Shown here: piece by piece, positions 1 through 5,253 of the stretch
How positions within the stretch are numbered: the stretch's first letter is position 1
Layout of the letters: each line of letters begins with the position of its first letter
NCBI GenBank assembly: GCA_016793585.1
Contig: JAEUJR010000302.1
Coordinates: forward strand, 1 to 5,253
Direction: 5' to 3'
Length of the DNA: 5,253 bases
Source of the DNA: Archangium sp.
Lineage (GTDB): Bacteria > Myxococcota > Myxococcia > Myxococcales > Myxococcaceae
The notes under the pieces: model-generated
The model's database searches: none
What the model was told of the DNA's origin: nothing
Seen by the model: only the letters and a program-made list of their open reading frames with translations
Position numbers and translations under genes: made by a program

Positions 1-1215
1 CCTGGCATCGCGGCGCGGCTCATCAACGCGCTCGCGCGGGCCGGCATCAACGTGCGCGCCATCGCGCAGGGCAGCTCGGAGCGGAACATCTCGGTCGCCA
101 TCGCCGCCGCCGACGCGACGCGCGCGCTCAAGACGGTGCACGCGGGCTTCTATCTCTCGGCGCTCACCATCTCGGTCGGCGTCATCGGCCCGGGCAACGT
201 CGGCAAGACGTTCTTGAAGCAGCTGTCGGCGGCGCGGGAGCGGCTGCTCGCCAACAACGGGCTCGACCTGCGCGTTCGTGCGATCTCGACGAGCAAGGCC
301 ATGGCGCTGTCGGAGACGCACCTGGGAGAAGGCGCAGCGCTCGATCAGCCGGCCGATCTCGATCGGTTCACGAACCACGTTCAGGCCGAGCACCTGCCGC
401 ACGCCCTCATCGTCGACTGCAGCGCGAGTGACGCGGTCGCGAGCCGCTATGCCGACTGGTTGTCGAAGGGCATTCACATCGCGACGCCGAACAAACACGC
501 GGGCTCGGGGCCGCTCGCACGATACGAGGCGATCAAGAAGGCCTCGACGCGAGGCCGGTTCCGCGCGGAGTCGACGGTCGGCGCCGGGCTGCCGGTCATC
601 ACCACGCTGCGAGATCTGCTCGACACGGGCGATCAGGTGCTGGCGATCGAGGGCATCTTCTCGGGCACGCTGGCGTGGCTCTTCAACACCTTTGACGGCA
701 CCACGCCGTTCTCGGCGCTCGTCGGCCAGGCGCGGCAGCTCGGGTACACCGAGCCCGACCCGCGAGACGATCTCTCGGGCATGGACGTCGCGCGCAAGCT
801 CGTCATCCTCGCGCGCGAGACAGGGTGGAAGACGACGCTCGACACCGTGAAGGTCGAGTCGCTGGTGCCCGCGTCGCTGCAGGGCGTGACGCCAGCGGAG
901 TTCCTCACCCGCCTGTCGGAGCTCGACGCGCCGATGCAGGCGCGGCTCGCGGCGGCGAAGAAGAACGGCAACGTGCTGCGCTACGTCGCGAAGCTCGAGG
1001 GCTCGGGCTCGGCGCAGGTCGGCCTCATGGAGCTGCCCACCACGCACGCGTTCGCGCACATCAAGCTCACCGACAACGTCGTGCAGTTCACCACCACGCG
1101 GTACCGCAACAACCCGCTCGTGGTGCAGGGGCCGGGCGCGGGGCCCGAGGTGACGGCCGCCGGCATCTTCGCCGACGTGCTGCGCATCGCGGCCTCGCTC
1201 GGGGCCCGGCTGTGA
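1..1215 (+). CDS. thrA: Bifunctional aspartokinase/homoserine dehydrogenase, 3' part (5' end outside window)
   Basis: This is the C-terminal 404 residues of a bifunctional aspartokinase/homoserine dehydrogenase; the reading frame is open from base 1, so the GTG at 52 is internal and not the start. Residues 1 to about 50 of the visible part are the end of the aspartokinase ACT domain ([14 protein letters not shown]), which in this family senses threonine. The homoserine dehydrogenase part follows, with a Rossmann NAD(P) motif GPGNVG at 187-204, a TPNK motif near 484-495 and the homoserine dehydrogenase signature at 730-798 ([18 protein letters not shown]). The Asp at 784-786 and Lys at 796-798 match the catalytic pair known from the family. 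The enzyme reduces aspartate semialdehyde to homoserine in the cytoplasm. The alignment I recall to E. coli ThrA is collinear to the C-terminus. The stop TGA overlaps the GTG start of thrB. The kinase domain cannot be judged because it lies outside the window. Confidence 0.96.
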   Translation, partial: PGIAARLINALARAGINVRAIAQGSSERNISVAIAAADATRALKTVHAGFYLSALTISVGVIGPGNVGKTFLKQLSAARERLLANNGLDLRVRAISTSKAMALSETHLGEGAALDQPADLDRFTNHVQAEHLPHALIVDCSASDAVASRYADWLSKGIHIATPNKHAGSGPLARYEAIKKASTRGRFRAESTVGAGLPVITTLRDLLDTGDQVLAIEGIFSGTLAWLFNTFDGTTPFSALVGQARQLGYTEPDPRDDLSGMDVARKLVILARETGWKTTLDTVKVESLVPASLQGVTPAEFLTRLSELDAPMQARLAAAKKNGNVLRYVAKLEGSGSAQVGLMELPTTHAFAHIKLTDNVVQFTTTRYRNNPLVVQGPGAGPEVTAAGIFADVLRIAASLGARL

Positions 1216-2135
1216 AGTCGAAGGCAGCGAGAGCGTTCGCGCCGGCGTCGATTGGGAACGTGGCGGTGGGCTTCGACATGCTGGGCCACTCGCTCTCGGG
1301 CTACGGCGACACGGCGACGGTTCGACGAACGAACGATGGGCGCGTGCGCGTCACGGCCATTCGCGGGCTCGTCACCGAGCTTCCGAAAGACGCGAAGACG
1401 AACACGGCGGGGCGCGCGCTGCTCGGCCTGGCGAAGCTGCACCCCGGCGTCGGCTTCGAGGTCGAGCTCGACAAGGGCATTCCGTTGGGAAGCGGCATGG
1501 GCGGCTCGGCAGCCTCGGCCGTGGCGGCGCTGGTCGCGGCGAACGCGCTGCTCGACACGCCGGTCTCGATGGAGACGCTCTACGATCTCGCGATGGACGG
1601 AGAGGCGGCCGCGAGCGGTTCGCGTCACGGTGACAACGTCGCGCCGATGCTGCTCGGTGGGCTGGTGATCGCGCCGGTGCAGGGCGCTCCGGTGAAGGTG
1701 CCGGTTCCGAAGGGGCTGCACTGCGCGCTCGTACACCCCCACTTCGTGCTCGAGACCCGAAAGGCGCGCGCGGCGTTGAAGGGCTCGTACGAGCTGCACG
1801 ACTTCGTGGTGCAGAGCGAAGGCCTGGCGCTGCTGCTCGCGGGCTGCTGGGCGAAGAACGTCGACCTCATTCGCCGCGGCTTTCGTGACGTGTTGGTCGA
1901 GCCGAGGCGCGCGAAGCTCATTCCCGGCTTTCAGCGGGTGAAAGAGGCGGCGCTCGACTCAGGTGCGCTCGGCTCGTCGATCTCGGGCGCGGGCCCGAGC
2001 GTGTTCGCGTGGTTCGAGTCGAAGGCGAAAGCGACGAAGGCTGGCGCGGCGATGGCCGAAGCGTTCAAGAGCGTGAAGCTCGAGGCCGACGTGCTGGTGT
2101 CGAAGGTCGACGGCCCCGCAGCGAAGGTGATCTGA
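1212..2135 (+). CDS. thrB: Homoserine kinase
   Basis: Homoserine kinase phosphorylates L-homoserine with ATP to O-phospho-L-homoserine, the penultimate step of threonine synthesis. The 307-residue product is the usual length for the GHMP kinase family. Visible motifs in order are [16 protein letters not shown] from residue 10 (N-terminal substrate-side motif), the ATP phosphate-binding loop [12 protein letters not shown] at residues 91-102, the conserved [14 protein letters not shown] stretch, and the C-terminal GHMP motif ISGAGPS at residues 257-263. I chose the GTG at 1212 because the protein similarity begins just after it and because it overlaps the thrA TGA as GTGA, a typical arrangement for translational coupling; no strong Shine-Dalgarno sequence precedes it. 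The frame is open much further upstream (to 825), but that part is an arginine/alanine-rich shadow of thrA. From memory the sequence resembles ThrB of Xanthomonas-type gammaproteobacteria more than E. coli ThrB. Confidence 0.96.
   Translation: MKSKAARAFAPASIGNVAVGFDMLGHSLSGYGDTATVRRTNDGRVRVTAIRGLVTELPKDAKTNTAGRALLGLAKLHPGVGFEVELDKGIPLGSGMGGSAASAVAALVAANALLDTPVSMETLYDLAMDGEAAASGSRHGDNVAPMLLGGLVIAPVQGAPVKVPVPKGLHCALVHPHFVLETRKARAALKGSYELHDFVVQSEGLALLLAGCWAKNVDLIRRGFRDVLVEPRRAKLIPGFQRVKEAALDSGALGSSISGAGPSVFAWFESKAKATKAGAAMAEAFKSVKLEADVLVSKVDGPAAKVI
2124..2129 (+). promoter_or_regulatory. Ribosome binding site of thrC
   Basis: AAGGTG lies inside the end of thrB, 8 bases before the thrC ATG at 2138. 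It decides the thrC start in favour of 2138 over upstream in-frame codons. Confidence 0.6.
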
Positions 2136-2137
2136 CG

Positions 2138-3400
2138 ATGCAGTGCACGAGCACGCGAGGCGCAGGGCCGGTGACGTTGGCGAAGGCGCTGGCCGAGGGG
2201 CTGGCTCCCGACGGCGGGCTGTACGTGTTTCCGCTCGATGCACGGCCCACGGTGAGGCTCGGCGCGACGCTGGCCGAGACCGCGACGTCCCTGCTCGCCC
2301 CGCTCTTCCACGGAGAGGCGCTCGACGCCGAAGCGCTGTGTCATGCGGCGTTCACCTTCGATGCGCCGCTGCTGCCCATCGACGAAGACTCGTTTCTGCT
2401 CGAGCTGTTTCATGGGCCAACGGCCGCCTTCAAGGACTTCGGCGCGAGGTTTCTCGCCGAGGCGCTCTCACGGCTCGGGCTGCCCCCAACGACGATTCTG
2501 GTCGCGACCTCGGGAGACACGGGCGCTGCGGTCGCCGCGGCCTTTCATCGGCGGCCGGGCTTTCGGGTCGTCATCCTCTACCCTGACGGGCGCGTGTCGG
2601 CGCGACAGGCGCATCAGCTCGGCGCGTTCGGCGACAACGTGCGTACATTCAAGGTGCGCGGCTCGTTCGACGATTGCCAACGACTCGTGAAAGAGGCGTT
2701 CGCCGACAAGGCGCTCGTCGCGACGCACGGCCTCTCGTCGGCGAACAGCATCTCGCTCGGGCGGCTGTTGCCGCAGATGGCGTACTACGCGCACGCGTCG
2801 CTGGTGCTGCAACAGCGCGGCCTCGAGCCCATCGACGTCATCGTGCCCACGGGGAATCTCGGCAACGCGCTCGCCTGTCTGATGGTGAAGCGGCTCGGCC
2901 TGCCCATCGGCCACGTCACGCTGGCGACGAACGCGAACCGCGTGCTGCCCGACTTCTTCGCGACGGGGACCTCCGAACCAAGAGCCAGCGTCGCGACGCT
3001 CGCCAACGCGATGGACGTCGGAGCGCCGAGCAACCTCGAGCGGCTGCGTCACTGGTGGCCCGACGCGAACCAACTGCGGCACGACGTGAGCGCCGACTCG
3101 GTGGACGACGAGACGATTCGACGCACCATCGGCACCGTGTGGCGGGCGACGAGAACCGCGATCTGCCCACACACGGCCTGCGGCGTGGCCGTGCGGGATC
3201 GTCTGCGCGCGAAAGGCCATACGAAGCCGCTGCTCATCGCCGCGACTGCGCACCCCGCGAAGTTCGAGACCGTCGTGGAGCCTCTGATCGGCCAGCCAAT
3301 CGAGCCACCCGACGCGCTCGCGGCGCTGCTGCGGAAGCCGGCCATCGCGAGTCCGCTCGAGCCCACGCTCGCGGCGCTCACCGCAGCCCTTCGAGGGTGA
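2138..3400 (+). CDS. thrC: Threonine synthase
   Basis: Threonine synthase is a PLP enzyme that converts O-phosphohomoserine to L-threonine and phosphate, completing the pathway of this operon. The product is 420 residues, close to the 428 of E. coli ThrC. It opens with the family's N-terminal pattern (STRGAGPVTLAKALAEGLAP, then DGGLYV). The PLP lysine is K99 in ELFHGPTAAFKDFGARF. SGDTG lies at residues 125-129, and the phosphate-binding PTGNLGN at 237-243 is followed by TLATNANRVLPDF. MDVGAPSNLERL and TAHPAKFETVVEPLIG are also conserved in the family. The ATG at 2138 is 2 bases after the thrB stop, and an AAGGTG Shine-Dalgarno at 2124-2129 lies 8 bases before it, which settles the start; the open frame upstream to 2009 is a shadow of thrB. 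All key residues are present, so it should be active. Confidence 0.96.
   Translation: MQCTSTRGAGPVTLAKALAEGLAPDGGLYVFPLDARPTVRLGATLAETATSLLAPLFHGEALDAEALCHAAFTFDAPLLPIDEDSFLLELFHGPTAAFKDFGARFLAEALSRLGLPPTTILVATSGDTGAAVAAAFHRRPGFRVVILYPDGRVSARQAHQLGAFGDNVRTFKVRGSFDDCQRLVKEAFADKALVATHGLSSANSISLGRLLPQMAYYAHASLVLQQRGLEPIDVIVPTGNLGNALACLMVKRLGLPIGHVTLATNANRVLPDFFATGTSEPRASVATLANAMDVGAPSNLERLRHWWPDANQLRHDVSADSVDDETIRRTIGTVWRATRTAICPHTACGVAVRDRLRAKGHTKPLLIAATAHPAKFETVVEPLIGQPIEPPDALAALLRKPAIASPLEPTLAALTAALRG
3393..3397 (+). promoter_or_regulatory. Ribosome binding site of the small gene after thrC
   Basis: GAGGG lies at the very end of thrC, 7 bases before the ATG at 3405. It overlaps the last thrC codons and the thrC stop follows at once, so ribosomes ending thrC could reinitiate here. 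It is the best evidence that the 3405 frame is, or recently was, translated. Confidence 0.6.
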
Positions 3401-3404
3401 ACCG

Positions 3405-3620
3405 ATGCTCGACGTCACCTGCCAGTACGACGATGGCGGCTTCGACAAAGACGAGCAGGGCTGGGTCACCAACGCGACGGCCATCACGCAGCAGGGCGAG
3501 CGCGTCACCGTGAGGCGCTGGGGCGATCGCAACGGCCTGGACCCGTACGAGCACAGCGTGACGGCGCGGCTCCGGCCAACTCCCAGCAACAGCTCGGCGC
3601 GGCGCTGCGGCTGCTGGTGA
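3405..3620 (+). CDS. Hypothetical protein, probable N-terminal part of a frame-shifted gene
   Basis: I do not recognise this protein. It is 71 residues as read, starting at an ATG 4 bases after the thrC stop with a well-placed GAGGG, so it belongs to the thr transcription unit. The first ~55 residues look like a normal soluble protein (MLDVTCQYDDGGFDKDEQGW start, acidic, later RVTVRRWGDRNGLDPYEHSV) with G/C-rich third positions. The tail from about 3573 onward (RPTPSNSSARRCGCW) looks unnatural. The alternative frame there reads ANSQQQLGAALRLLVKLAG, a plausible helix that continues into the next open frame. The likeliest reading is one gene of about 159 codons, 3405-3883, with one base missing near 3560-3585. 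Whether this is a real mutation, a programmed shift or a sequencing error cannot be told from the window. No signal peptide or membrane segment is visible. Confidence 0.55.
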   Translation: MLDVTCQYDDGGFDKDEQGWVTNATAITQQGERVTVRRWGDRNGLDPYEHSVTARLRPTPSNSSARRCGCW

Positions 3621-3883
3621 AGCTCGCGGGGCTGCTCGGCGCTCCGACGGCTGATGCCCTGCTGCCCGAGGTCGTGCTCTCGGGCGACGTGTGGACTGCG
3701 CCGTACGGCAGCGGCGTGCTCCAGGTGAAGCGCGCCTACGGCTTTCAGATCTCGTACGAACACGTTCCCTTCCTCGCGAAGCTCTTCGTCAGAGACGATC
3801 TGCACTGGGAGTTCGTCGGCTGTGGTCCGCTCGAGTTCCACCGGGCGGCGGCCGACGCAGCGAAGCGCTGGGACTGGACCTGA
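3617..3883 (+). CDS. Hypothetical protein, probable C-terminal part of the same gene
   Basis: I do not recognise this protein. As a free-standing gene it would begin at GTG 3617, which overlaps the preceding TGA as GTGA, and encode 88 residues. No Shine-Dalgarno sequence precedes the GTG, and it is the only ATG, GTG or TTG in this frame after the thrC stop. The residues encoded just upstream in the same frame (SQQQLGAALRLL) form a natural extension of the helix that the GTG would interrupt. The body (VVLSGDVWTAPYGSGVLQ, then YGFQISYEHVPFLAKLF, ending AAADAAKRWDWT) is a convincing protein with aromatic-rich strands and an ending helix. It carries no signal peptide or transmembrane segment. I prefer to see it as the C-terminal two thirds of the gene that begins at 3405, split by a one-base loss; translational coupling of two subunits is the alternative. 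Confidence 0.55.
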   Translation: MKLAGLLGAPTADALLPEVVLSGDVWTAPYGSGVLQVKRAYGFQISYEHVPFLAKLFVRDDLHWEFVGCGPLEFHRAAADAAKRWDWT

Positions 3884-3906
3884 CACCTTCCTGTGATGGA
3901 CGACCT

Positions 3907-3929
3907 GCGCGCCTGATGCGATGGCGCGC
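3907..3929 (+). other. Perfect GC-only inverted repeat (hairpin) before the lipoprotein gene
   Basis: The arms GCGCGCC (3907-3913) and GGCGCGC (3923-3929) pair perfectly over 7 G-C/C-G pairs around the 9-base loop TGATGCGAT. The repeat ends 2 bases before the ATG at 3932. No T run follows, so it is not a canonical intrinsic terminator. It could weaken read-through from the thr operon, or cover the ribosome entry region of the lipoprotein gene. In GC-rich DNA some such repeats occur by chance. Confidence 0.5.
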
Positions 3930-3931
3930 TC

Positions 3932-4624
3932 ATGAAGCTGCGACTGCTCGCGCTGGTGCTGATCGGCTGCTCCGCGGTTCCGGTCGTTCCGCCTGACGAA
4001 CCGACCGATGCGGGCGTCGGCCAGCTCGACGCGGGTATCGAGCTCGACGCAGGCGTGGACGCGGGCATCGATGCGGGCGTACGCAAGCAGGCCAATTGCG
4101 CGTCGCAGTTCGGCACGGTGCTCACGAACGCCTTCGGTCGGGTCGATGGCACCGTCGTCGCGGTGGTGCCTCCGGGTGAACCGACCTGCGCGGTCGTCAA
4201 CGGCGATCACGTCGTGGTGCAGGTGAACTTCGACGGCGGCGTGCACCGCATGGTCGTCAACATCGAGTCGAGCTTCGGAGACCCACGCATTCGCATGCGG
4301 CAGGTCACCGCGCCCCTGCCACCGCCCGCGTTCGAGGCTGGCTGGCACCCGGGTTTGCGGCTCGACTACCCCTCACAGCTCAACGTGCACTCCGACGGAG
4401 GGTGGGAGGCGCTGACGCTGCAGGAGGCGGCGACGCGCGTGTACGACCTGGTCGAGGTCGGCGCGCCGATCTCGGTCTACGCGACCAGCACTGGCGGCTC
4501 GTACGCGTCGAGCGCCCACAAGGTGCACCGCAACGGCAACGGCGCCGATGGAGCCCTCGTGCTGAACCCCACGAGCGCCTCGCCGACGTGGGTGCTGTTT
4601 CACTTCGCGAATCAGAGCTTCTGA
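3932..4624 (+). CDS. Putative outer-membrane lipoprotein with Asp-Ala-Gly spacer, function unknown
   Basis: The 230-residue product begins with a short signal sequence: K2 and R4, a hydrophobic core, and the lipobox L10-I11-G12-C13, predicting lipid attachment at C13. Serine follows the cysteine, which under the Lol sorting rule known from enterobacteria favours the outer membrane. Residues 17-52 are a Pro/Asp-rich, disorder-like spacer with five Asp-Ala-Gly triplets (from residues 26, 33, 39, 43 and 47). The rest looks like one secreted globular domain rich in beta strands, with two cysteines (C56 and C86) that could form a disulfide. Its end has the striking stretch HKVHRNGNGADGALVLNP, then VLFHFANQSF. 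I cannot name the domain. The ATG at 3932 is the only sensible start, since an in-frame TGA lies at 3914-3916; the 12-residue signal is short but acceptable. No Shine-Dalgarno is visible, and a hairpin directly precedes the start. Confidence 0.85.
   Translation: MKLRLLALVLIGCSAVPVVPPDEPTDAGVGQLDAGIELDAGVDAGIDAGVRKQANCASQFGTVLTNAFGRVDGTVVAVVPPGEPTCAVVNGDHVVVQVNFDGGVHRMVVNIESSFGDPRIRMRQVTAPLPPPAFEAGWHPGLRLDYPSQLNVHSDGGWEALTLQEAATRVYDLVEVGAPISVYATSTGGSYASSAHKVHRNGNGADGALVLNPTSASPTWVLFHFANQSF
4007..4081 (+). repeat. Degenerate Asp-Ala-Gly coding repeat within the lipoprotein
   Basis: Five GAY-GCN-GGY units, at irregular spacing, encode the Asp-Ala-Gly triplets of the lipoprotein spacer, each followed by Val or Ile. 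Two units share the longer pattern x-Leu-Asp-Ala-Gly-Ile/Val (QLDAGI, ELDAGV). The units differ at synonymous positions (GAT/GAC, GCG/GCA, GGC/GGT), so the repeat is conserved at the protein level rather than being a fresh DNA expansion. Confidence 0.7.
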
Positions 4625-4633
4625 CGCGCTGCA

Positions 4634-4662
4634 TTGAACCCGTGGTTCCGGCGCTCTATCGT
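4634..4662 (+). promoter_or_regulatory. Candidate promoter of gltB, possibly giving a leaderless message
   Basis: TTGAAC (4634-4639) and TATCGT (4657-4662) are separated by exactly 17 bases, and each matches 4 of 6 bases of the sigma-70 type consensus. The A of the gltB ATG at 4669 is the seventh base after the -10 box, where transcription would be expected to start. No Shine-Dalgarno sequence is visible before this ATG, which agrees with a leaderless message. This is a pattern match only, in a 44-base gap. Confidence 0.4.
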
Positions 4663-4668
4663 CGCCTG

Positions 4669-5253
4669 ATGCACCGCGTCGTTCCCCGTTCCGCCCTCTA
4701 CGAGCCCAGCACCGAGAAGGACAGCTGTGGCGTCGGCTTCGTCGCACACATCAAGGGCCAGCGTTCGCGCGGCATCGTCGAGCAGGCGCTCGAGGTGCTG
4801 CTCCGCATGAAGCACCGCGCGGCGACGGGCGCCGACCCGCTCACGGGTGACGGCGCCGGCATTCTCACGCAGGTGCCCGAGCGCTTCTTCGCGCGTGAAG
4901 GGCAGCGGCTGGGCTTCACGATTCCCGCACGTGGAGCCTTCGGCGTCGCGCAGGTGTTCCTGCCGACCGATTCGTTCGCGCGCTCCGAGTGCGAGCGCAT
5001 GCTGGTCGAGGTCGTCGAGCAGGAAGGCCAGCGCGTCATCGGGTGGAGAGACGTGCCCGTCGACCCCTCCGTGCTCGGCCACGTGGCGCGCGGCGTGTTG
5101 CCGGTGATGCGTCAGCTCTTCATCGCGCGGCGTCGCACGGTGCCGTCGGCCTTCGAGCGCAAGCTCTTCATCATTCGCAAGCTGGCCGAGAACCGAGTGC
5201 GCGCGAGCGGCGTCGACGGTGACGGGCGCTTTCACATCGCGAGCTGTTCGGCC
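4669..5253 (+). CDS. gltB: Glutamate synthase large subunit, N-terminal part (3' end outside window)
   Basis: Glutamate synthase transfers the amide of glutamine to 2-oxoglutarate to give two glutamates; the large subunit carries the glutaminase and synthase domains. The 195 visible residues are the class II (Ntn-type) glutamine amidotransferase domain. YEPSTEKDSCGVGFVAHIKG contains C20, which in this family becomes the N-terminal nucleophile after removal of a short propeptide, here 19 residues. HRAATGADPLTGDGAGI at residues 49-65 is the next conserved block, and the visible end FHIASCSA leads into the usual S-x-R-T region. The frame runs off the right edge without a stop. I chose the ATG at 4669; an in-frame GTG at 4642 would add 9 residues and lies within the suspected promoter. 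The gene begins 44 bases after the lipoprotein stop and is probably its own transcription unit, with the small subunit gltD expected downstream (inference). Confidence 0.95.
   Translation, partial: MHRVVPRSALYEPSTEKDSCGVGFVAHIKGQRSRGIVEQALEVLLRMKHRAATGADPLTGDGAGILTQVPERFFAREGQRLGFTIPARGAFGVAQVFLPTDSFARSECERMLVEVVEQEGQRVIGWRDVPVDPSVLGHVARGVLPVMRQLFIARRRTVPSAFERKLFIIRKLAENRVRASGVDGDGRFHIASCSA

Noticed and set aside
825..1211. Upstream extension of the thrB frame
   Set aside because: It overlaps the homoserine dehydrogenase coding frame and reads as Ala/Arg/Gly noise; homoserine kinase similarity starts only after 1212.
52..1215. A separate homoserine dehydrogenase gene starting at GTG 52
   Set aside because: The same frame is open from base 1 and encodes ACT-domain sequence of the aspartokinase part, so 52 is internal to a fused enzyme.
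981..1799. A 272-codon minus-strand open frame opposite thrA and thrB
   Set aside because: Both plus-strand genes are certain, and the antisense product is Arg/His-rich with no domain.
3880..3908. CTGACA as a -35 box for the lipoprotein gene
   Set aside because: No acceptable -10 hexamer is found at 16-18 bases downstream; ACCTGC at the 17-base spacing does not fit.
3907..3931. Intrinsic terminator of the thr operon
   Set aside because: The stem is strong but no T run follows and the next gene starts 2 bases later, so I list it only as a hairpin.
2468..4348. A 626-codon open frame on the minus strand across thrC, the split gene and the lipoprotein start
   Set aside because: It lies opposite clearly identified genes, its product is rich in Arg, His and Val with no recognisable domain, and long antisense frames are common in GC-rich DNA.
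4612..5235. A 207-codon minus-strand open frame opposite gltB
   Set aside because: The plus strand matches glutamate synthase residue by residue, while the minus product has no recognisable motif.

Overview
The window is GC-rich, densely coding DNA, with every supported gene on the + strand. It reads as a chromosomal fragment of a high-GC bacterium, most likely a member of the Myxococcota. The main clue is the lipoprotein at 3932-4624, whose cysteine is followed by a spacer of repeated Asp-Ala-Gly triplets, a style I associate with myxobacterial surface lipoproteins. Strong G/C third-codon preference fits. This assignment is inference; there is no rRNA or marker gene to confirm it.

Positions 1-3400 hold a threonine biosynthesis operon in the order thrA-thrB-thrC. 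The window opens inside thrA, in the ACT regulatory domain of a bifunctional aspartokinase/homoserine dehydrogenase, and includes the whole homoserine dehydrogenase part. thrB (homoserine kinase) starts on a GTG that overlaps the thrA stop by 4 bases. thrC (threonine synthase) starts 2 bases after the thrB stop. Together they take aspartate semialdehyde to homoserine, O-phosphohomoserine and threonine; the missing upstream half of ThrA supplies aspartyl phosphate.

Positions 3405-3883 follow thrC after only 4 bases, with a good ribosome binding site, and hold an unrecognised protein split into two frames (3405-3620 and 3617-3883). Sequence character suggests one gene of about 159 codons that has lost one base near 3560-3585. 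Two coupled small genes, or a sequencing error, cannot be excluded.

Positions 3884-3931 contain a perfect GC-only hairpin that ends just before the start of a short-signal lipoprotein gene (3932-4624) of unknown function. After a 44-base gap, gltB (large subunit of glutamate synthase) begins at 4669 and runs off the right edge. A promoter-like pair, TTGAAC-17-TATCGT, places the predicted transcription start on or next to the gltB ATG, so the message may be leaderless.

No mobile element, CRISPR array, tRNA or rRNA was seen. I found no convincing evidence of a wholly new multi-gene system. The items most worth a second look are the split gene at the end of the thr operon, the possible leaderless gltB promoter, the hairpin before the lipoprotein gene, and the lipoprotein itself.
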